Assembly: GCA_001464195.1 (NCBI GenBank) | Contig: LNEY01000016.1 | Location: 1 to 52,874 of the forward strand | DNA from: Burkholderiales bacterium Ga0077547 | GTDB lineage: Bacteria > Pseudomonadota > Gammaproteobacteria > Burkholderiales > Burkholderiaceae_C | DNA length: 52,874 nt | Direction: 5' to 3' | Part shown: in pieces, positions 20,719 to 29,035 of the stretch | How positions within the stretch are numbered: position 1 is the stretch's first letter | Layout: each line of letters opens with the position of its first letter | Translations under genes and position numbers: made by a program | Notes under the pieces: model-generated | Seen by the model: only the letters and a program-made list of their open reading frames with translations | Told to the model about the DNA's origin: nothing | The model's database searches: none

Positions 20719-21618
20719 TCAGTTGCTGGGCATCGTCATCAGTCCCTGACCCATGCGAATCCGTGATCCAGTCGCGACACCGGGACCCAGCGTGAAGCCC
20801 TTCGGTGCCAGCAGGATGATGGTCGAGCCGTGCTGGAACCAGCCCATTTCATCGCCCTTGCCAAAGCGAACGTCACAGCGCATGTCGTTCGGACCGCGGT
20901 ACTTCAGGTGCAGCAGCACGTCGAGGAAGTGCAGCCGGATGCTGGCGACCAGGATCGCCGCCACGGGCACCAGCGTGATCTCGTGATTGCCCGAATTCAG
21001 TCGTGTCTGGATCACCGCGCGTTCGTTCTTGCAATACAGCCGTTCCACGCGCTTGAGCGCGATCGGGTTCACGTTCCAGGTGTCACCCGAGATGTAGCTG
21101 ACGCGCTCGACCCGACAGTCGTGCGGTGCATGAAAGCGGTGGTACATGCTGGAGGTGAGCCTCAGCGTGACATAGCAGCCGTCGCGGTAGCGCTCGGCGG
21201 TGGCGTGTGCCTGTTCGTCGTTGCCGAGCAGATCGCGCAAGGTGTATGGAAATCCCTTCGCCTGGAACACGGTCACGCCTTGCACCGCGCCACAGGCGCC
21301 AACGATCGCATCGCAAGGGCTGCTGAGCACGGTGGGGTCGGCGTCGATGGGCCGAAGGCCGGGCTGCAACTCTCGGATGAAGCAGTCGTGCAGGCTGGTG
21401 AAGCGGGTCTTGCGTGCCTCGCTCAGATCGAGGTCGGAGAAGGCTTTCCAGATCGCGATCGACGCGCGTGTGATCCACGGGATCTCGATCTTGCTGAACC
21501 AGCCGATGAAGTGTGTCAGCGCGATGCGCGGCACGCGATTGGTCAGCAGGAAGTTCAGGTCTTCGTGCTGGAGCAGACGGTCGCGCAGGCGGGTGGGTTT
21601 GAGTGCGGTGGTTTTCAT
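20719..21618 (-). CDS. psd: phosphatidylserine decarboxylase
   Basis: 299 aa proenzyme converting phosphatidylserine to phosphatidylethanolamine at the inner membrane. The self-cleavage site that creates the pyruvoyl group is the Gly264-Ser265 bond in WFQHGSTIILL; His replaces the more usual Leu before GST. MYHRFHAPHDCRV supplies the catalytic-region His, and VAAILVASIRL and GDEMGWF are family blocks. It is divergent from the class III aminotransferase with a 53-bp gap, and both belong to a group of lipid-related genes. Whether this is the genome's sole Psd or a second paralogue cannot be seen. Confidence 0.93.
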   Translation of the reverse strand: MKTTALKPTRLRDRLLQHEDLNFLLTNRVPRIALTHFIGWFSKIEIPWITRASIAIWKAFSDLDLSEARKTRFTSLHDCFIRELQPGLRPIDADPTVLSSPCDAIVGACGAVQGVTVFQAKGFPYTLRDLLGNDEQAHATAERYRDGCYVTLRLTSSMYHRFHAPHDCRVERVSYISGDTWNVNPIALKRVERLYCKNERAVIQTRLNSGNHEITLVPVAAILVASIRLHFLDVLLHLKYRGPNDMRCDVRFGKGDEMGWFQHGSTIILLAPKGFTLGPGVATGSRIRMGQGLMTMPSN

Positions 21619-21671
21619 GTCGGTGTCACGCGGGTGGGTTATTTCTCGGGGATTGCAACTTCTGAGTGACC

Positions 21672-23321
21672 ATGGACGACTCCCTGTGGATGGTTGCGTT
21701 GGCCGCGGCGCTGTTGACCCCGTGCCTGCCTGCGGCGAAGCGTCGGCTGGAGCTGTCGCGCGCCAAGCACCGCTCGTTGGCCGGCCATTCGCGCATGGCC
21801 AAGCGGGTGGCGAAGCTGATTCCGTTCTATGCCTACGGTGACGATCGCTTTTTCAGCTCCGACGATGCGCCGGCCGAGATCGCTGATCGACGTCGAGCCG
21901 CGCTGCTGCGCCTGGGGCAGACCCTTCGCGAACGCGCGCCGAAGTCGCTTGCGCTGACCGCCGAGACGCAGGTCGGTGTGTCCGACATGCAGTTCACCAG
22001 CGCCTACCGCGTGCCTTACCAATACGCCGGACTGCTGCGCGAGCACGTGAAGACCGGTAGCTTCGTTCAATCTGCCACGGGCGTCACCGTGACCGACCTC
22101 GATGGCAATGTCTACTACGACCTGACGGGCTCGTACGGCGTCAATGTGCTTGGCGTCGACTTCTACAAACACTGCATGGCCGAAGGCAGTGCCCGCGTGC
22201 AGGACCTGGGGCCGGTGCTCGGTGCCTATCACCCCTGCGTGGCATCGAACGTGAAGCGCTTGCGCGAGATCTCGGGGCTGGATGAGGTGTCGTTCCACAT
22301 GTCGGGCACCGAGGCGGTGATGCAGGCGGTGCGGCTGGCCCGCTATCACACTGGCCGTTCGCACCTGGTGCGTTTCTGCGGCGCGTACCACGGCTGGTGG
22401 GAGGACGTGCAGCCTGGCATCGGCAACCCGTCGCCACCCAACCGAACCTACACGCTGAGCGACATGGCCGAGCGCTCGCTGAAGGTGCTGCGCAGCCGCA
22501 AGGACATCGCCTGCGTGCTGGTCAACCCATTGCAGGCATTGCATCCGAACAAGGGCGCGCCGGGCGATTCGTCGCTGCTCGACAGTGGCCGCAGCGCCCA
22601 CTTTGATCGAGTGGCCTACACCCGATGGCTGAAGCAGCTGCGCGAAGTCTGCACCGAGCGCGGCATCGTGCTGATCTTCGACGAGGTGTTCGTCGGCTTT
22701 CGCCTCGCCGCCGGCGGCGCGCAGGAATACTTCGGCGTCAACGCCGACATGGTCACCTACGGCAAGACGCTGGGTGGCGGCTTTCCGGTCGGCGTGGTGT
22801 GCGGTCGCCGCGACCTGATGAAGCGCTTTCGCGACGACAAACCCGCCGATGTCTGCTTCGCCAGGGGCACCTTCAACTCGCACCCCTATGTGATGGGCGC
22901 GATGCAGGTTTTCCTGGAGCGCATTCAGGCCCCCGAGGTACAGGCCATCTATACCGACCTCGACGCCACATGGAATCGACGCGCTGCTCGGATGAATCAA
23001 CGCCTGAACGAGTTGGGTTTGCCGGTTCAGGTGGTGAACCTGTCGTCGATCTGGAGCGTCAACTACACCCAGCCTTCCCGCTACAACTGGATGCTGCAGT
23101 ACTACCTGCGCGAAGCCGGGCTGGCGCTGAGCTGGGTCGGCACGGGCCGATTCATCTTCAGCCTGAACTACACCGAAGCCGATTTCGACGCGGTGCTGCA
23201 ACGCTTCGTGTCGGCCTGTCAGACCATGCAGACCGACGGCTGGTGGTGGGCACCGGCCGGCCTCACCAACAAGGCCATCAAGCGCGGCATCTTGAAGGAG
23301 ATGTTGGCGACGAAGTTCTGA
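21672..23321 (+). CDS. membrane-anchored class III aminotransferase (GSAM-like)
   Basis: 549 aa PLP enzyme of fold type I, glutamate-1-semialdehyde aminomutase-like branch. Residues 5-21 (LWMVALAAALLTPCLPA) form a hydrophobic segment followed by a basic stretch (KRRLELSRAKHR), so it is probably tethered to the inner membrane. Catalytic features: MSGTEAVMQA (phosphate loop, about 210-219), FCGAYHGWW (about 235-243), Asp337 in IFDEVFVGFR, and PLP-Lys365 in TYGKTLGGGFP. It is ~120 residues longer than HemL, so not tetrapyrrole synthesis; substrate unknown. ATG at 21672 is chosen over a GTG 6 bp upstream. Divergent from psd. Confidence 0.88.
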   Translation: MDDSLWMVALAAALLTPCLPAAKRRLELSRAKHRSLAGHSRMAKRVAKLIPFYAYGDDRFFSSDDAPAEIADRRRAALLRLGQTLRERAPKSLALTAETQVGVSDMQFTSAYRVPYQYAGLLREHVKTGSFVQSATGVTVTDLDGNVYYDLTGSYGVNVLGVDFYKHCMAEGSARVQDLGPVLGAYHPCVASNVKRLREISGLDEVSFHMSGTEAVMQAVRLARYHTGRSHLVRFCGAYHGWWEDVQPGIGNPSPPNRTYTLSDMAERSLKVLRSRKDIACVLVNPLQALHPNKGAPGDSSLLDSGRSAHFDRVAYTRWLKQLREVCTERGIVLIFDEVFVGFRLAAGGAQEYFGVNADMVTYGKTLGGGFPVGVVCGRRDLMKRFRDDKPADVCFARGTFNSHPYVMGAMQVFLERIQAPEVQAIYTDLDATWNRRAARMNQRLNELGLPVQVVNLSSIWSVNYTQPSRYNWMLQYYLREAGLALSWVGTGRFIFSLNYTEADFDAVLQRFVSACQTMQTDGWWWAPAGLTNKAIKRGILKEMLATKF

Positions 23322-23344
23322 CGTTTCGGTCGACGGTTTGAGCG

Positions 23345-23750
23345 AGCGACGCCGACGGCAGGCAGCCGCAGGCGCTTCGCTTCGGCGGTCGGCCCGGTGG
23401 GCCGACTTCCCTGCGGTGCTCGTGGCCCGAGGCGAGTGCGCAAACTCGCCCTGCGGGCTCAGACATGCACACCCGACTGCGCTGCGCGCAGCGACCTTGG
23501 GCCACTGCGCTCCTCGGCGCCGAAGAGGCGCGCCTGCGGCTGCCTGCCGCCGACGTCGCAGGCACCACTGTGGGCGCTTCTCGTGCCGTGAACCTCGGTC
23601 TGTGTAGCGAGGCTGTGGGTGGGCGGCTGTCGGGGCGCATGTGCGACGCCGAGCAGCGCAGCAGGCCGAGGTTGCCGCGCGCAGCGCGGTCGGGTGCGCA
23701 TGTCTGAGTCCGCGCAGCGGGCGAGTTTGCGCGCCCGCCTCGGGCTGCGA
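23345..23750. repeat. GC-rich inverted-repeat intergenic block
   Basis: The 509-bp gap between the aminotransferase and the Mpo1-like gene has no credible gene. Two inverted pairs are visible: CGGCAGGCAGCCGCAGGCG at 23356-23374 is exactly inverted at 23531-23549, with similar flanks; and 23420-23504 is inverted, at high identity with a small gap, at 23662-23750 (shared landmarks GCAAACTCGCCC, CTCAGACATGC, CACCCGAC). The many overlapping open frames here come from GC-rich repeats. It resembles repeat families that are dispersed between genes in Burkholderiales, but copy number cannot be judged from one window. Confidence 0.7.
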
Positions 23751-23830
23751 GCAGCGCAGGGGACTCGACCTGCAGGGCCGAGCGGAGCAGCTAAGCCCTG
23801 GCTGCTGCCCGCCCGCAGCCTTGCAATAGA

Positions 23831-24439
23831 TCAAGCGTGCCGATGGCTGGTCATCGGGTCGATCAGCTCACCACGCAGCAGGTACAGCGGCGCCTTGTGG
23901 TACAGCTTGATGTCGTGGAACGGGTCGGTCAGGATCTTCGTCATCCATGACAGGCCAGCCACCACACCCTGCAGAAAGAACAGGTGCACCGTGCGGAAGA
24001 TCAGGCCGCCCGCGCCGATGAACAGCCACATCCAGCCGATGTGCCGCATGAACTCGACGAATGAGGTGGCGGGTTGGAACGCGCCGAAGAGCGTCGGGTC
24101 GATCCAGAGCAAGGCCGGCGACGCGGCCCAGACGACCATCAGCACGACCTTGCGGCGCAGGTTGTAGCCGACCTTGATGTCTTCCTTGTACGCGTGGGTG
24201 GCCCGGTTCACATGGTCATAGGTCTTGGGCTCGAAGAAGAAGTGACCCGCCTGCCGGCTGGTCATCGACACCAGCCACGCCAGCAGCGCCGCTGCGGCCG
24301 GATCGACAAACAGCAGCGCGTAGGCGCAGACAAAGCTGATGGCGCTCAACAGATGCAGCGACTGGTTGATGCGGCTGTGGTGGTAGTAGCGGTGGTCATC
24401 CCACCGTTGGACCTCGAGGGTGCGAAAGAAGTCGTTCAC
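23831..24439 (-). CDS. Mpo1-like (DUF962) membrane protein
   Basis: 202 aa multi-pass protein. Family hallmarks: YYHHSRINQSLHLLSAI near residues 18-34 with His20-His21, and SRQAGHFFFEPKTYDH near 61-76 with His66 and Glu70, the Fe-binding region in yeast Mpo1. Mpo1 is a dioxygenase that alpha-oxidises 2-hydroxy fatty acids. Hydrophobic segments lie near 28-57, 97-114, 130-147. GTG at 24439 is chosen since AGGAG sits 5 nt before it and the family begins here; the 59-residue upstream extension is implausible. It is divergent from the GT4 gene. A lipid-oxidation role is inferred. Confidence 0.8.
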   Translation of the reverse strand: MNDFFRTLEVQRWDDHRYYHHSRINQSLHLLSAISFVCAYALLFVDPAAAALLAWLVSMTSRQAGHFFFEPKTYDHVNRATHAYKEDIKVGYNLRRKVVLMVVWAASPALLWIDPTLFGAFQPATSFVEFMRHIGWMWLFIGAGGLIFRTVHLFFLQGVVAGLSWMTKILTDPFHDIKLYHKAPLYLLRGELIDPMTSHRHA

Positions 24440-24642
24440 GCGGGCTCCTGTGTCGTGGACCGGATGGCTGTGCGCGCGATGGGCGATCGCTGCAACGCGG
24501 AATGTGAGCGGTTCCCGTGAAAAGCGTGTGACGGCGTGGCAAGGCGCCCACGAGTGCCTTTGCAGGGTCGCTCCGTCACGCGGCGTCATCGATCTGTTGC
24601 ATTCGTTCTGCAACATCGACCCATGACCAACGGGGGCTGCCC

Positions 24643-25869
24643 ATGATGTCGACAGCGACGATCACCCGCGAGGCCCACATCGGCGATCGCTCCCTGCGCA
24701 TCGCATTCGTCACCGAAACCTATCCGCCGGAGGTCAACGGGGTGTCGATGACCGTGGCTCGCGTGGTCGATGGCCTGCGCGCCCGCAGGCACCGGGTGCA
24801 GTTGGTCCGGCTGCGGCAGAACACCGACACCTGGAGTCACACCGATCTGGGTGATGAGGTGCTGATGCGCGGTTGGCCGATCCCGCGTTACCCGGACTTG
24901 AAGATGGGTCTGCCGCAGACGGGCGTGCTGTTCGATCTGTGGTCCGCCAACCGGCCCGACCTGGTGCATATCGCCACTGAAGGCCCGTTGGGCTGGTCGG
25001 CGTTGCGGGCGGCGAGGAGGCTTGGGGTGCCGGTGTCCTCGGACTTTCGCACCAACTTCCATGCTTATGCGCAGCACTACGGCATCAGCCTGCTGAAGCG
25101 GCCGGTGCTGGCCTATCTGCGCTACTTCCACGGCCGCACCGCGTGCACGATGGTGCCGACGGAATCACTGCGTCGTGAACTGACCGATCAAGGCTTTCGT
25201 GACCTGAGCGTGGTTGCTCGCGGTGTGGACACGGTGCGATTCAACCCTGCCAAGCGCAGCGACGATCTGCGCCGGCAGTGGGGAGCCCGTGATGAGGACA
25301 TGGTGGTGCTCTGCGTCGGTCGGCTGGCGCCAGAGAAGAACCTGAGCGATCTGTTGTCGGCCTACCAGGCGATGTGCCGCCGTCAGCCGCGAGCGAAGCT
25401 CGTGCTCGTTGGGGATGGGCCAGCGAGGCCGGCCCTGCAGGCGGCGTGCCCCGAGGCCATCCTGGCGGGTTCGCTGACGGGGGAGAGCCTGCCTGTGCAT
25501 TACGCCTCGGCCGACGCGTTCCTGTTCCCCAGCCTGACCGAGACCTTCGGCAACGTGACACCCGAGGCGATGGCGAGTGGCCTGCCGGTGCTGGCCTACG
25601 ACTACGCGGCCGCGGCGCAGCTGATCGTGTCGGGCGACAACGGTTTGCTGGCGGCCTACGGCCAGTCTGATGACTTCATGGGCCAGGCCGAACGGCTGGC
25701 TGCCGATCCGCAGTGGGCCCGGCGCATGGGGCTCGCCGCGCGGGCAAGCGCCGAGCGGCTGGCCTGGGGTGCGGTGATTGATCAGGTCGAGGCGCTGTTC
25801 CACGCGGTGGTGGGCGGGAGTCACGGCGTGCCCGACCTGCCACTGTCACCGGCCATCGGCGAAGCGTGA
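24643..25869 (+). CDS. GT4-family glycosyltransferase
   Basis: 408 aa GT-B retaining glycosyltransferase. The N-terminal acceptor domain opens with LRIAFVTETYPPEVNGVSMT (about 18-37); the C-terminal nucleotide-sugar domain has VGRLAPEKNLSDLL and the catalytic EX7E motif in LTETFGNVTPEAMASG. This N-terminal pattern is shared with lipid glycosyltransferases such as SqdX/SQD2 and mannosyl- or glucosyl-lipid synthases, which suggests a glycolipid product; the sugar and acceptor are not determined. Start at the first of two adjacent ATGs. Divergent from the Mpo1-like gene with a 203-bp shared upstream region. Confidence 0.88.
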   Translation: MMSTATITREAHIGDRSLRIAFVTETYPPEVNGVSMTVARVVDGLRARRHRVQLVRLRQNTDTWSHTDLGDEVLMRGWPIPRYPDLKMGLPQTGVLFDLWSANRPDLVHIATEGPLGWSALRAARRLGVPVSSDFRTNFHAYAQHYGISLLKRPVLAYLRYFHGRTACTMVPTESLRRELTDQGFRDLSVVARGVDTVRFNPAKRSDDLRRQWGARDEDMVVLCVGRLAPEKNLSDLLSAYQAMCRRQPRAKLVLVGDGPARPALQAACPEAILAGSLTGESLPVHYASADAFLFPSLTETFGNVTPEAMASGLPVLAYDYAAAAQLIVSGDNGLLAAYGQSDDFMGQAERLAADPQWARRMGLAARASAERLAWGAVIDQVEALFHAVVGGSHGVPDLPLSPAIGEA

Positions 25870-25910
25870 GGTCGTGGTCTTCGGCGGGATGAGGCGGGCG
25901 CGCTCAGAGC

Positions 25911-26270
25911 TCACAACTCGCCGATCGCCATCTGCGACAACACGTCGGCCTGCATCAATTCATCGAGCACCGGATCGGGCCGCTGCATCCACATCACCGT
26001 GGCGATGACCGCGCCAACGAGCAATCCGGTCGTCACACCGACCCACCGCCAGCGCCTGGTCGGGTGCCCGCCAGACAGCGCGGCCGTGCCCGCGTGGGTG
26101 AGTTGAGCGGCCTCGCTGGCGGATTCGCTGTGCAGCTCACGCCATTGCGCGAGCACGTGATCGCCCAGCGCATCCGCCTTGGCAGCGGACGGCTTCAGCG
26201 CGCGCAACTGCAGGCGCAAGGCTCGATCGGCCGCGTCGGTGTGCGGATCCAGGGCAGGGTGGTCGCTCAT
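25911..26270 (-). CDS. putative anti-sigma factor / membrane-anchored DUF3619-like protein
   Basis: 119 aa with a soluble N-terminal region (about 1-72), one membrane helix near 79-94 (VGVTTGLLVGAVIATVMW) and a short periplasmic tail. The ATG overlaps the sigma-factor stop by 4 nt (ATGA), so the two are translationally coupled. Position directly after an ECF-type sigma gene and single-pass topology suggest it holds the sigma factor at the membrane. No zinc-binding anti-sigma motif is visible. The family name is assigned by context and is uncertain. Confidence 0.7.
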   Translation of the reverse strand: MSDHPALDPHTDAADRALRLQLRALKPSAAKADALGDHVLAQWRELHSESASEAAQLTHAGTAALSGGHPTRRWRWVGVTTGLLVGAVIATVMWMQRPDPVLDELMQADVLSQMAIGEL

Positions 26271-26896
26271 GGTGAAGCTCCTTCGAGGTGCCGTCGCAGG
26301 GCCTGCTTGGCCCGATGCAGCAATTGATGGGTGGCATTCGGATCGATGTCGAGCGCCCGCGCGATGTCGGGCACGTCCGCATCGGCATAGGCCCACATCA
26401 CCACGGCCATCCGCTGACGTACCGGCAGACGGGCCAGTCCCCGCTCCAGCGCGCTGGTGCCACCCCAGGCCTCAAGGCCTGGGGTGGCCATGGCCTCGTG
26501 AGTGCCGAGGTCGATCGCCTGCTGCGCGTCGTGCAGTTCGGCCAGTGCATCCGGGTCGGTGGCGTCCTCGCGCCGGGCCGTCCAGCGACTGCGGCAGCGG
26601 TTGATGACGATGGTGTTGAAGTAAGTCGACAGCGTGGCGCCGCAGGTGTCGCTGGGATGGCTGCGCCACAAACGCAGGAAGGCGTCTTGAACGGCGTCTT
26701 CAGCGTCTTCGCTGCGGCGCAGCAGTTGCAGGGCCAAGCCGTAAGCCTGTGGCGTCAGCAGGCGCACCAGTTTCTGCGCACTGCTCGCATCGCCTGCACA
26801 GGCCTCGCGCCACAGCGCCCAGTCGTCGGTGGGTGTGGCCGTGTTGCCGCGGATGCGCGCGGCAGCACTGTCCAGCCAGCCTGTCAGGCGTGACAT
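26267..26896 (-). CDS. ECF-type RNA polymerase sigma factor
   Basis: 209 aa. Region 2 has the core-binding helix SEDAEDAVQDAFLRLWR (about 68-84) and region 4 the LARLPVRQRMAVVMWAY and VPDIARALDIDPNATHQLLHRAKQALRRHL helix-turn-helix (about 157-205). Regions 3 is absent, as in ECF factors. A 30-residue linker with ATPGLEAWGG joins the domains. The start is uncertain: ATG at 26896 (MSRLTGWL) is used; ATG at 26920 would add MHATRAHP. It lies between the DUF3106 gene upstream and the putative anti-sigma gene downstream, in one operon. Confidence 0.88.
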   Translation of the reverse strand: MSRLTGWLDSAAARIRGNTATPTDDWALWREACAGDASSAQKLVRLLTPQAYGLALQLLRRSEDAEDAVQDAFLRLWRSHPSDTCGATLSTYFNTIVINRCRSRWTARREDATDPDALAELHDAQQAIDLGTHEAMATPGLEAWGGTSALERGLARLPVRQRMAVVMWAYADADVPDIARALDIDPNATHQLLHRAKQALRRHLEGASP

Positions 26897-26936
26897 CGGG
26901 TGAGCCCGGGTCGCATGCATGACGTCATGGTGCGGA

Positions 26937-27380
26937 TCACCGCGCCGGCAGCTTCTCGCGCAGCGCGGCGCGCTCTTCGGGGCTGAGCTTGCCAAGGATG
27001 TCTCGCCGTTCCTGAATCAGCTGTCGACGCTCTTCGGGCGACATGGCTTTCACCCGCTCGCGGCGTTCGTTGATCAGGCGCTGCTTTTCATCAGGATCGA
27101 GCTGTTGCCAGCGCTCCCGGGTGCGACCGGCCAGTGCACGTCGCTGCTCTGGCGTCATCGACTCGAGCCGCTCGCGCAACCGATTGCGAAAGGCAGCACG
27201 TTCCTCGGGTGTTGCCGCTTGCAGTCGCTGCTTCAGTTCGGCGCGTCGCGTCGCTTGCTCCTGCGGGCTGAGTGCCGCCCACGCTTCAGGGTCAGGGACC
27301 TCCGGTGGGGCTGCATGCGCCGACAGCATCGACAGCGGCCACAGGACCGCGCAGCACAACAGCAATCGGAGGAGTCTCAT
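26937..27380 (-). CDS. DUF3106-type periplasmic protein with repeated S/TPEERRAL motifs
   Basis: 147 aa. Signal peptide MRLLRLLLCCAVLWPLSMLSAHA (cleavage near residue 24). The mature part is a string of ~13-residue repeats: LSPQEQATRRAEL, ATPEERAAFRNRL, MTPEQRRALAGRT, LDPDEKQRLINER, MSPEERRQLIQER, LSPEERAALREKL, predicted as a long charged helical array like that of Spy/CpxP-type or DUF3106 proteins. It is the first gene of an operon with the sigma factor (41 bp to the chosen start). Such a periplasmic repeat protein could sense envelope state; that is inference. Confidence 0.85.
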   Translation of the reverse strand: MRLLRLLLCCAVLWPLSMLSAHAAPPEVPDPEAWAALSPQEQATRRAELKQRLQAATPEERAAFRNRLRERLESMTPEQRRALAGRTRERWQQLDPDEKQRLINERRERVKAMSPEERRQLIQERRDILGKLSPEERAALREKLPAR

Positions 27381-27622
27381 TGCGGGCCTCGATACATCGA
27401 TCTCGTCATTTGTCGCGGCCTGCAGGTGAGGGACAGGCCACGTCCGTCTTGAACCTGCGATCGGACGCGCTCTTACGCTCCCCTTGCCATGCCCCCGCGA
27501 TCCGATCGGATTGGGGCGCTGCGCAGTAAGACCAGCCCAGCGCAGCAGGTTCAAGGCAGGCGTGACTGTTTGCGGTCATGCGATAGACCCCACTCAACCT
27601 CTCGTCTTCCACTGGAGCTTTC

Positions 27623-27967
27623 ATGTCGACCATCCGTACCCACTCCCTGCTGTTCGCATTGCTCTCCGCCATCGGCACAGGCGCGTCGGCCGAAACCCTG
27701 CTCACACGAGCAGCCGAGCAGCGTGTGGATCATCGCCAGGATCGGCAAGAGCGCCGCATCGACCAGGGCGTTTCGTCGGGCGCGTTGACGGCGCCCGAAG
27801 CCCGCCGGCTCGAACGGGAGCAATCGCGCATCGCGCGCGCTGAAGGTCGCGCAGAAGCCGACGGGAAAGTCACGCCCAGGGAAGCCGTTGCACTGGAAAA
27901 GCGCCAGGACCTAGCCAGCCGGCGTATCTACCGCCAGAAGCACGACGCGCAGTCACGCAATCGATGA
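27623..27967 (+). CDS. small exported basic/acidic helical protein
   Basis: 114 aa. Signal peptide MSTIRTHSLLFALLSAIGTGASA then a highly charged region with two related helix-loop segments: RRIDQGVSSGALTAPEARRLEREQ (in pieces from about 46) and AEADGKVTPREAVALEKRQDL (about 78-98). The second resembles an EF-hand-like loop (DGKVTPRE) but is not canonical. ATG at 27623 has TGGAG upstream. It is divergent from the DUF3106 operon across a 242-bp gap and may be in the same envelope stress regulon. Function unknown. Confidence 0.75.
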   Translation: MSTIRTHSLLFALLSAIGTGASAETLLTRAAEQRVDHRQDRQERRIDQGVSSGALTAPEARRLEREQSRIARAEGRAEADGKVTPREAVALEKRQDLASRRIYRQKHDAQSRNR

Positions 27968-28116
27968 CGCCCGCAGCGCGCGTTCGGTTGCGGGGAACGC
28001 ACTTTGCCGACCCGCGCCGTGCGCCTGCTTGTTCCACAGCGCCCATCGGCCTGCGCGGCATGTCGATGCGAGTACAGGATCGCTTCTCGCCAAAGATGGC
28101 GGGCGGAAGGACACAA

Positions 28117-28139
28117 AAAACCCGCCGACTGGCGGGTTT
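28117..28139 (-). terminator. Rho-independent terminator of cspA
   Basis: AAACCCGCC-gact-GGCGGGTTT forms a 9-bp stem; read on the minus strand it is followed by a run of T (AAAAAA at 28115-28120 on plus), 44 bp after the cold-shock gene stop. Confidence 0.85.
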
Positions 28140-28182
28140 GCGAGGGCAGCCGGCGGTGCGGCTGGCGTGACGACCCAGACGT

Positions 28183-28443
28183 TCAGGTGGTCAGAGACTG
28201 CACCTGAGCTGATCGATCTTCGACGCCCTGGCTGATCGCATCCACCGGAAAGATCTTTTGAGCCAACTGACCCTTCGGACCTTGGATCAACTCATAGTTG
28301 ACCTTGCTGCCTTGCTTCAGTGTTCTGAAGCCGTCCATCTGGATGGCCGAAAAATGCGCGAACACATCGTCTCCGCCGCCTTCGGGTTCAATGAAGCCAA
28401 AACCCTTGGCGTCGTTGAACCACTTCACCGTGCCTGTAAACAT
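28183..28443 (-). CDS. cold-shock protein with C-terminal extension
   Basis: 86 aa RNA chaperone with the five-strand OB fold: [18 protein letters not shown] holds RNP1 and DVFAHFSAI holds RNP2, ending in [14 protein letters not shown] at about residue 68. A further 18 residues ([18 protein letters not shown]) extend beyond the usual ~68-residue length. ATG at 28443 follows GGAG at an 8-nt spacing. It is divergent from clpS; TTGACA at 28499-28504 on the minus strand is a likely -35. Confidence 0.93.
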   Translation of the reverse strand: MFTGTVKWFNDAKGFGFIEPEGGGDDVFAHFSAIQMDGFRTLKQGSKVNYELIQGPKGQLAQKIFPVDAISQGVEDRSAQVQSLTT

Positions 28444-28470
28444 GCTGCAACTCCAGTGAAACAGAAACAT

Positions 28471-28504
28471 CGATATTTTGGGACTTGGCCCTTGCCACTG
28501 TCAA
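28471..28504 (-). promoter_or_regulatory. likely promoter of the cold-shock gene
   Basis: On the minus strand a consensus TTGACA (28499-28504) is followed by AT-rich AAAATATCGAT near 28470-28480. The spacing is longer than 17 nt for TATCGA and about 19 for AAAATA, so the -10 is uncertain. It lies about 30-60 nt upstream of the ATG. Confidence 0.4.
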
Positions 28505-28678
28505 TTCGCTCCTTCATGTAGGTGCATTCATGGTTCTGATCGCGCTGAGTGGGCGAGCGTCAGTTCGGTCGGCGCTGCGAAGGATGTGGGCAAAAGGTGC
28601 AGGTCAGACCTTGTGAAATCCGACGCGAGTCCAATATGCCACAGCGTCTGCGCAGGTCTTTGATGTCGATAGAATGAA

Positions 28679-29035
28679 ATGATGTCCACCGATAAACCCA
28701 CTCCCGCCAACCCCGTGGTGATGCCCCAGAGTGATGACGGGCACGGCTCGGTGGTGGCTGAGCGGCAGGCTCAGAAGACCGAGCCTCCACGCATGTATCA
28801 GGTCGTCTTGCTCAATGACGACTACACCCCGATGGAGTTTGTCGTGGTGGTACTGCAGGAGTATTTCAATCGCGACCTCGAAGCCGCGACCCAGATCATG
28901 TTGAAGATTCATCATGACGGTCGAGGCGTATGCGGCACCTATTCAAAGGATGTCGCTGCGACGAAAGTCGAGTTGGTGTTGGCCGCCGCACGGCGTGGCG
29001 GCCATCCGTTGCAATGCATTATGGAGGCCGCATGA
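28679..29035 (+). CDS. clpS: ATP-dependent Clp protease adaptor ClpS
   Basis: 118 aa N-recognin that delivers N-degron substrates to ClpAP. After a variable ~35-residue N-terminus come [20 protein letters not shown] (substrate pocket Asn-Asp-Asp and Met), then [19 protein letters not shown] and [19 protein letters not shown]. All pocket residues look intact. The first of two ATGs is used. The stop overlaps the clpA start by 4 nt (ATGA), so they are coupled. Confidence 0.95.
   Translation: MMSTDKPTPANPVVMPQSDDGHGSVVAERQAQKTEPPRMYQVVLLNDDYTPMEFVVVVLQEYFNRDLEAATQIMLKIHHDGRGVCGTYSKDVAATKVELVLAAARRGGHPLQCIMEAA

Noticed and set aside
23322..23830. Several overlapping open frames in the 23.4-23.8 kb block
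   Set aside because: All follow the GC-rich inverted repeats; none has an RBS or recognisable domain.
21639..23834. 731-codon open frame on the minus strand
   Set aside because: Antisense to the aminotransferase, whose motifs are intact; the frame is open because of GC-rich codon bias and then continues into the repeat block.
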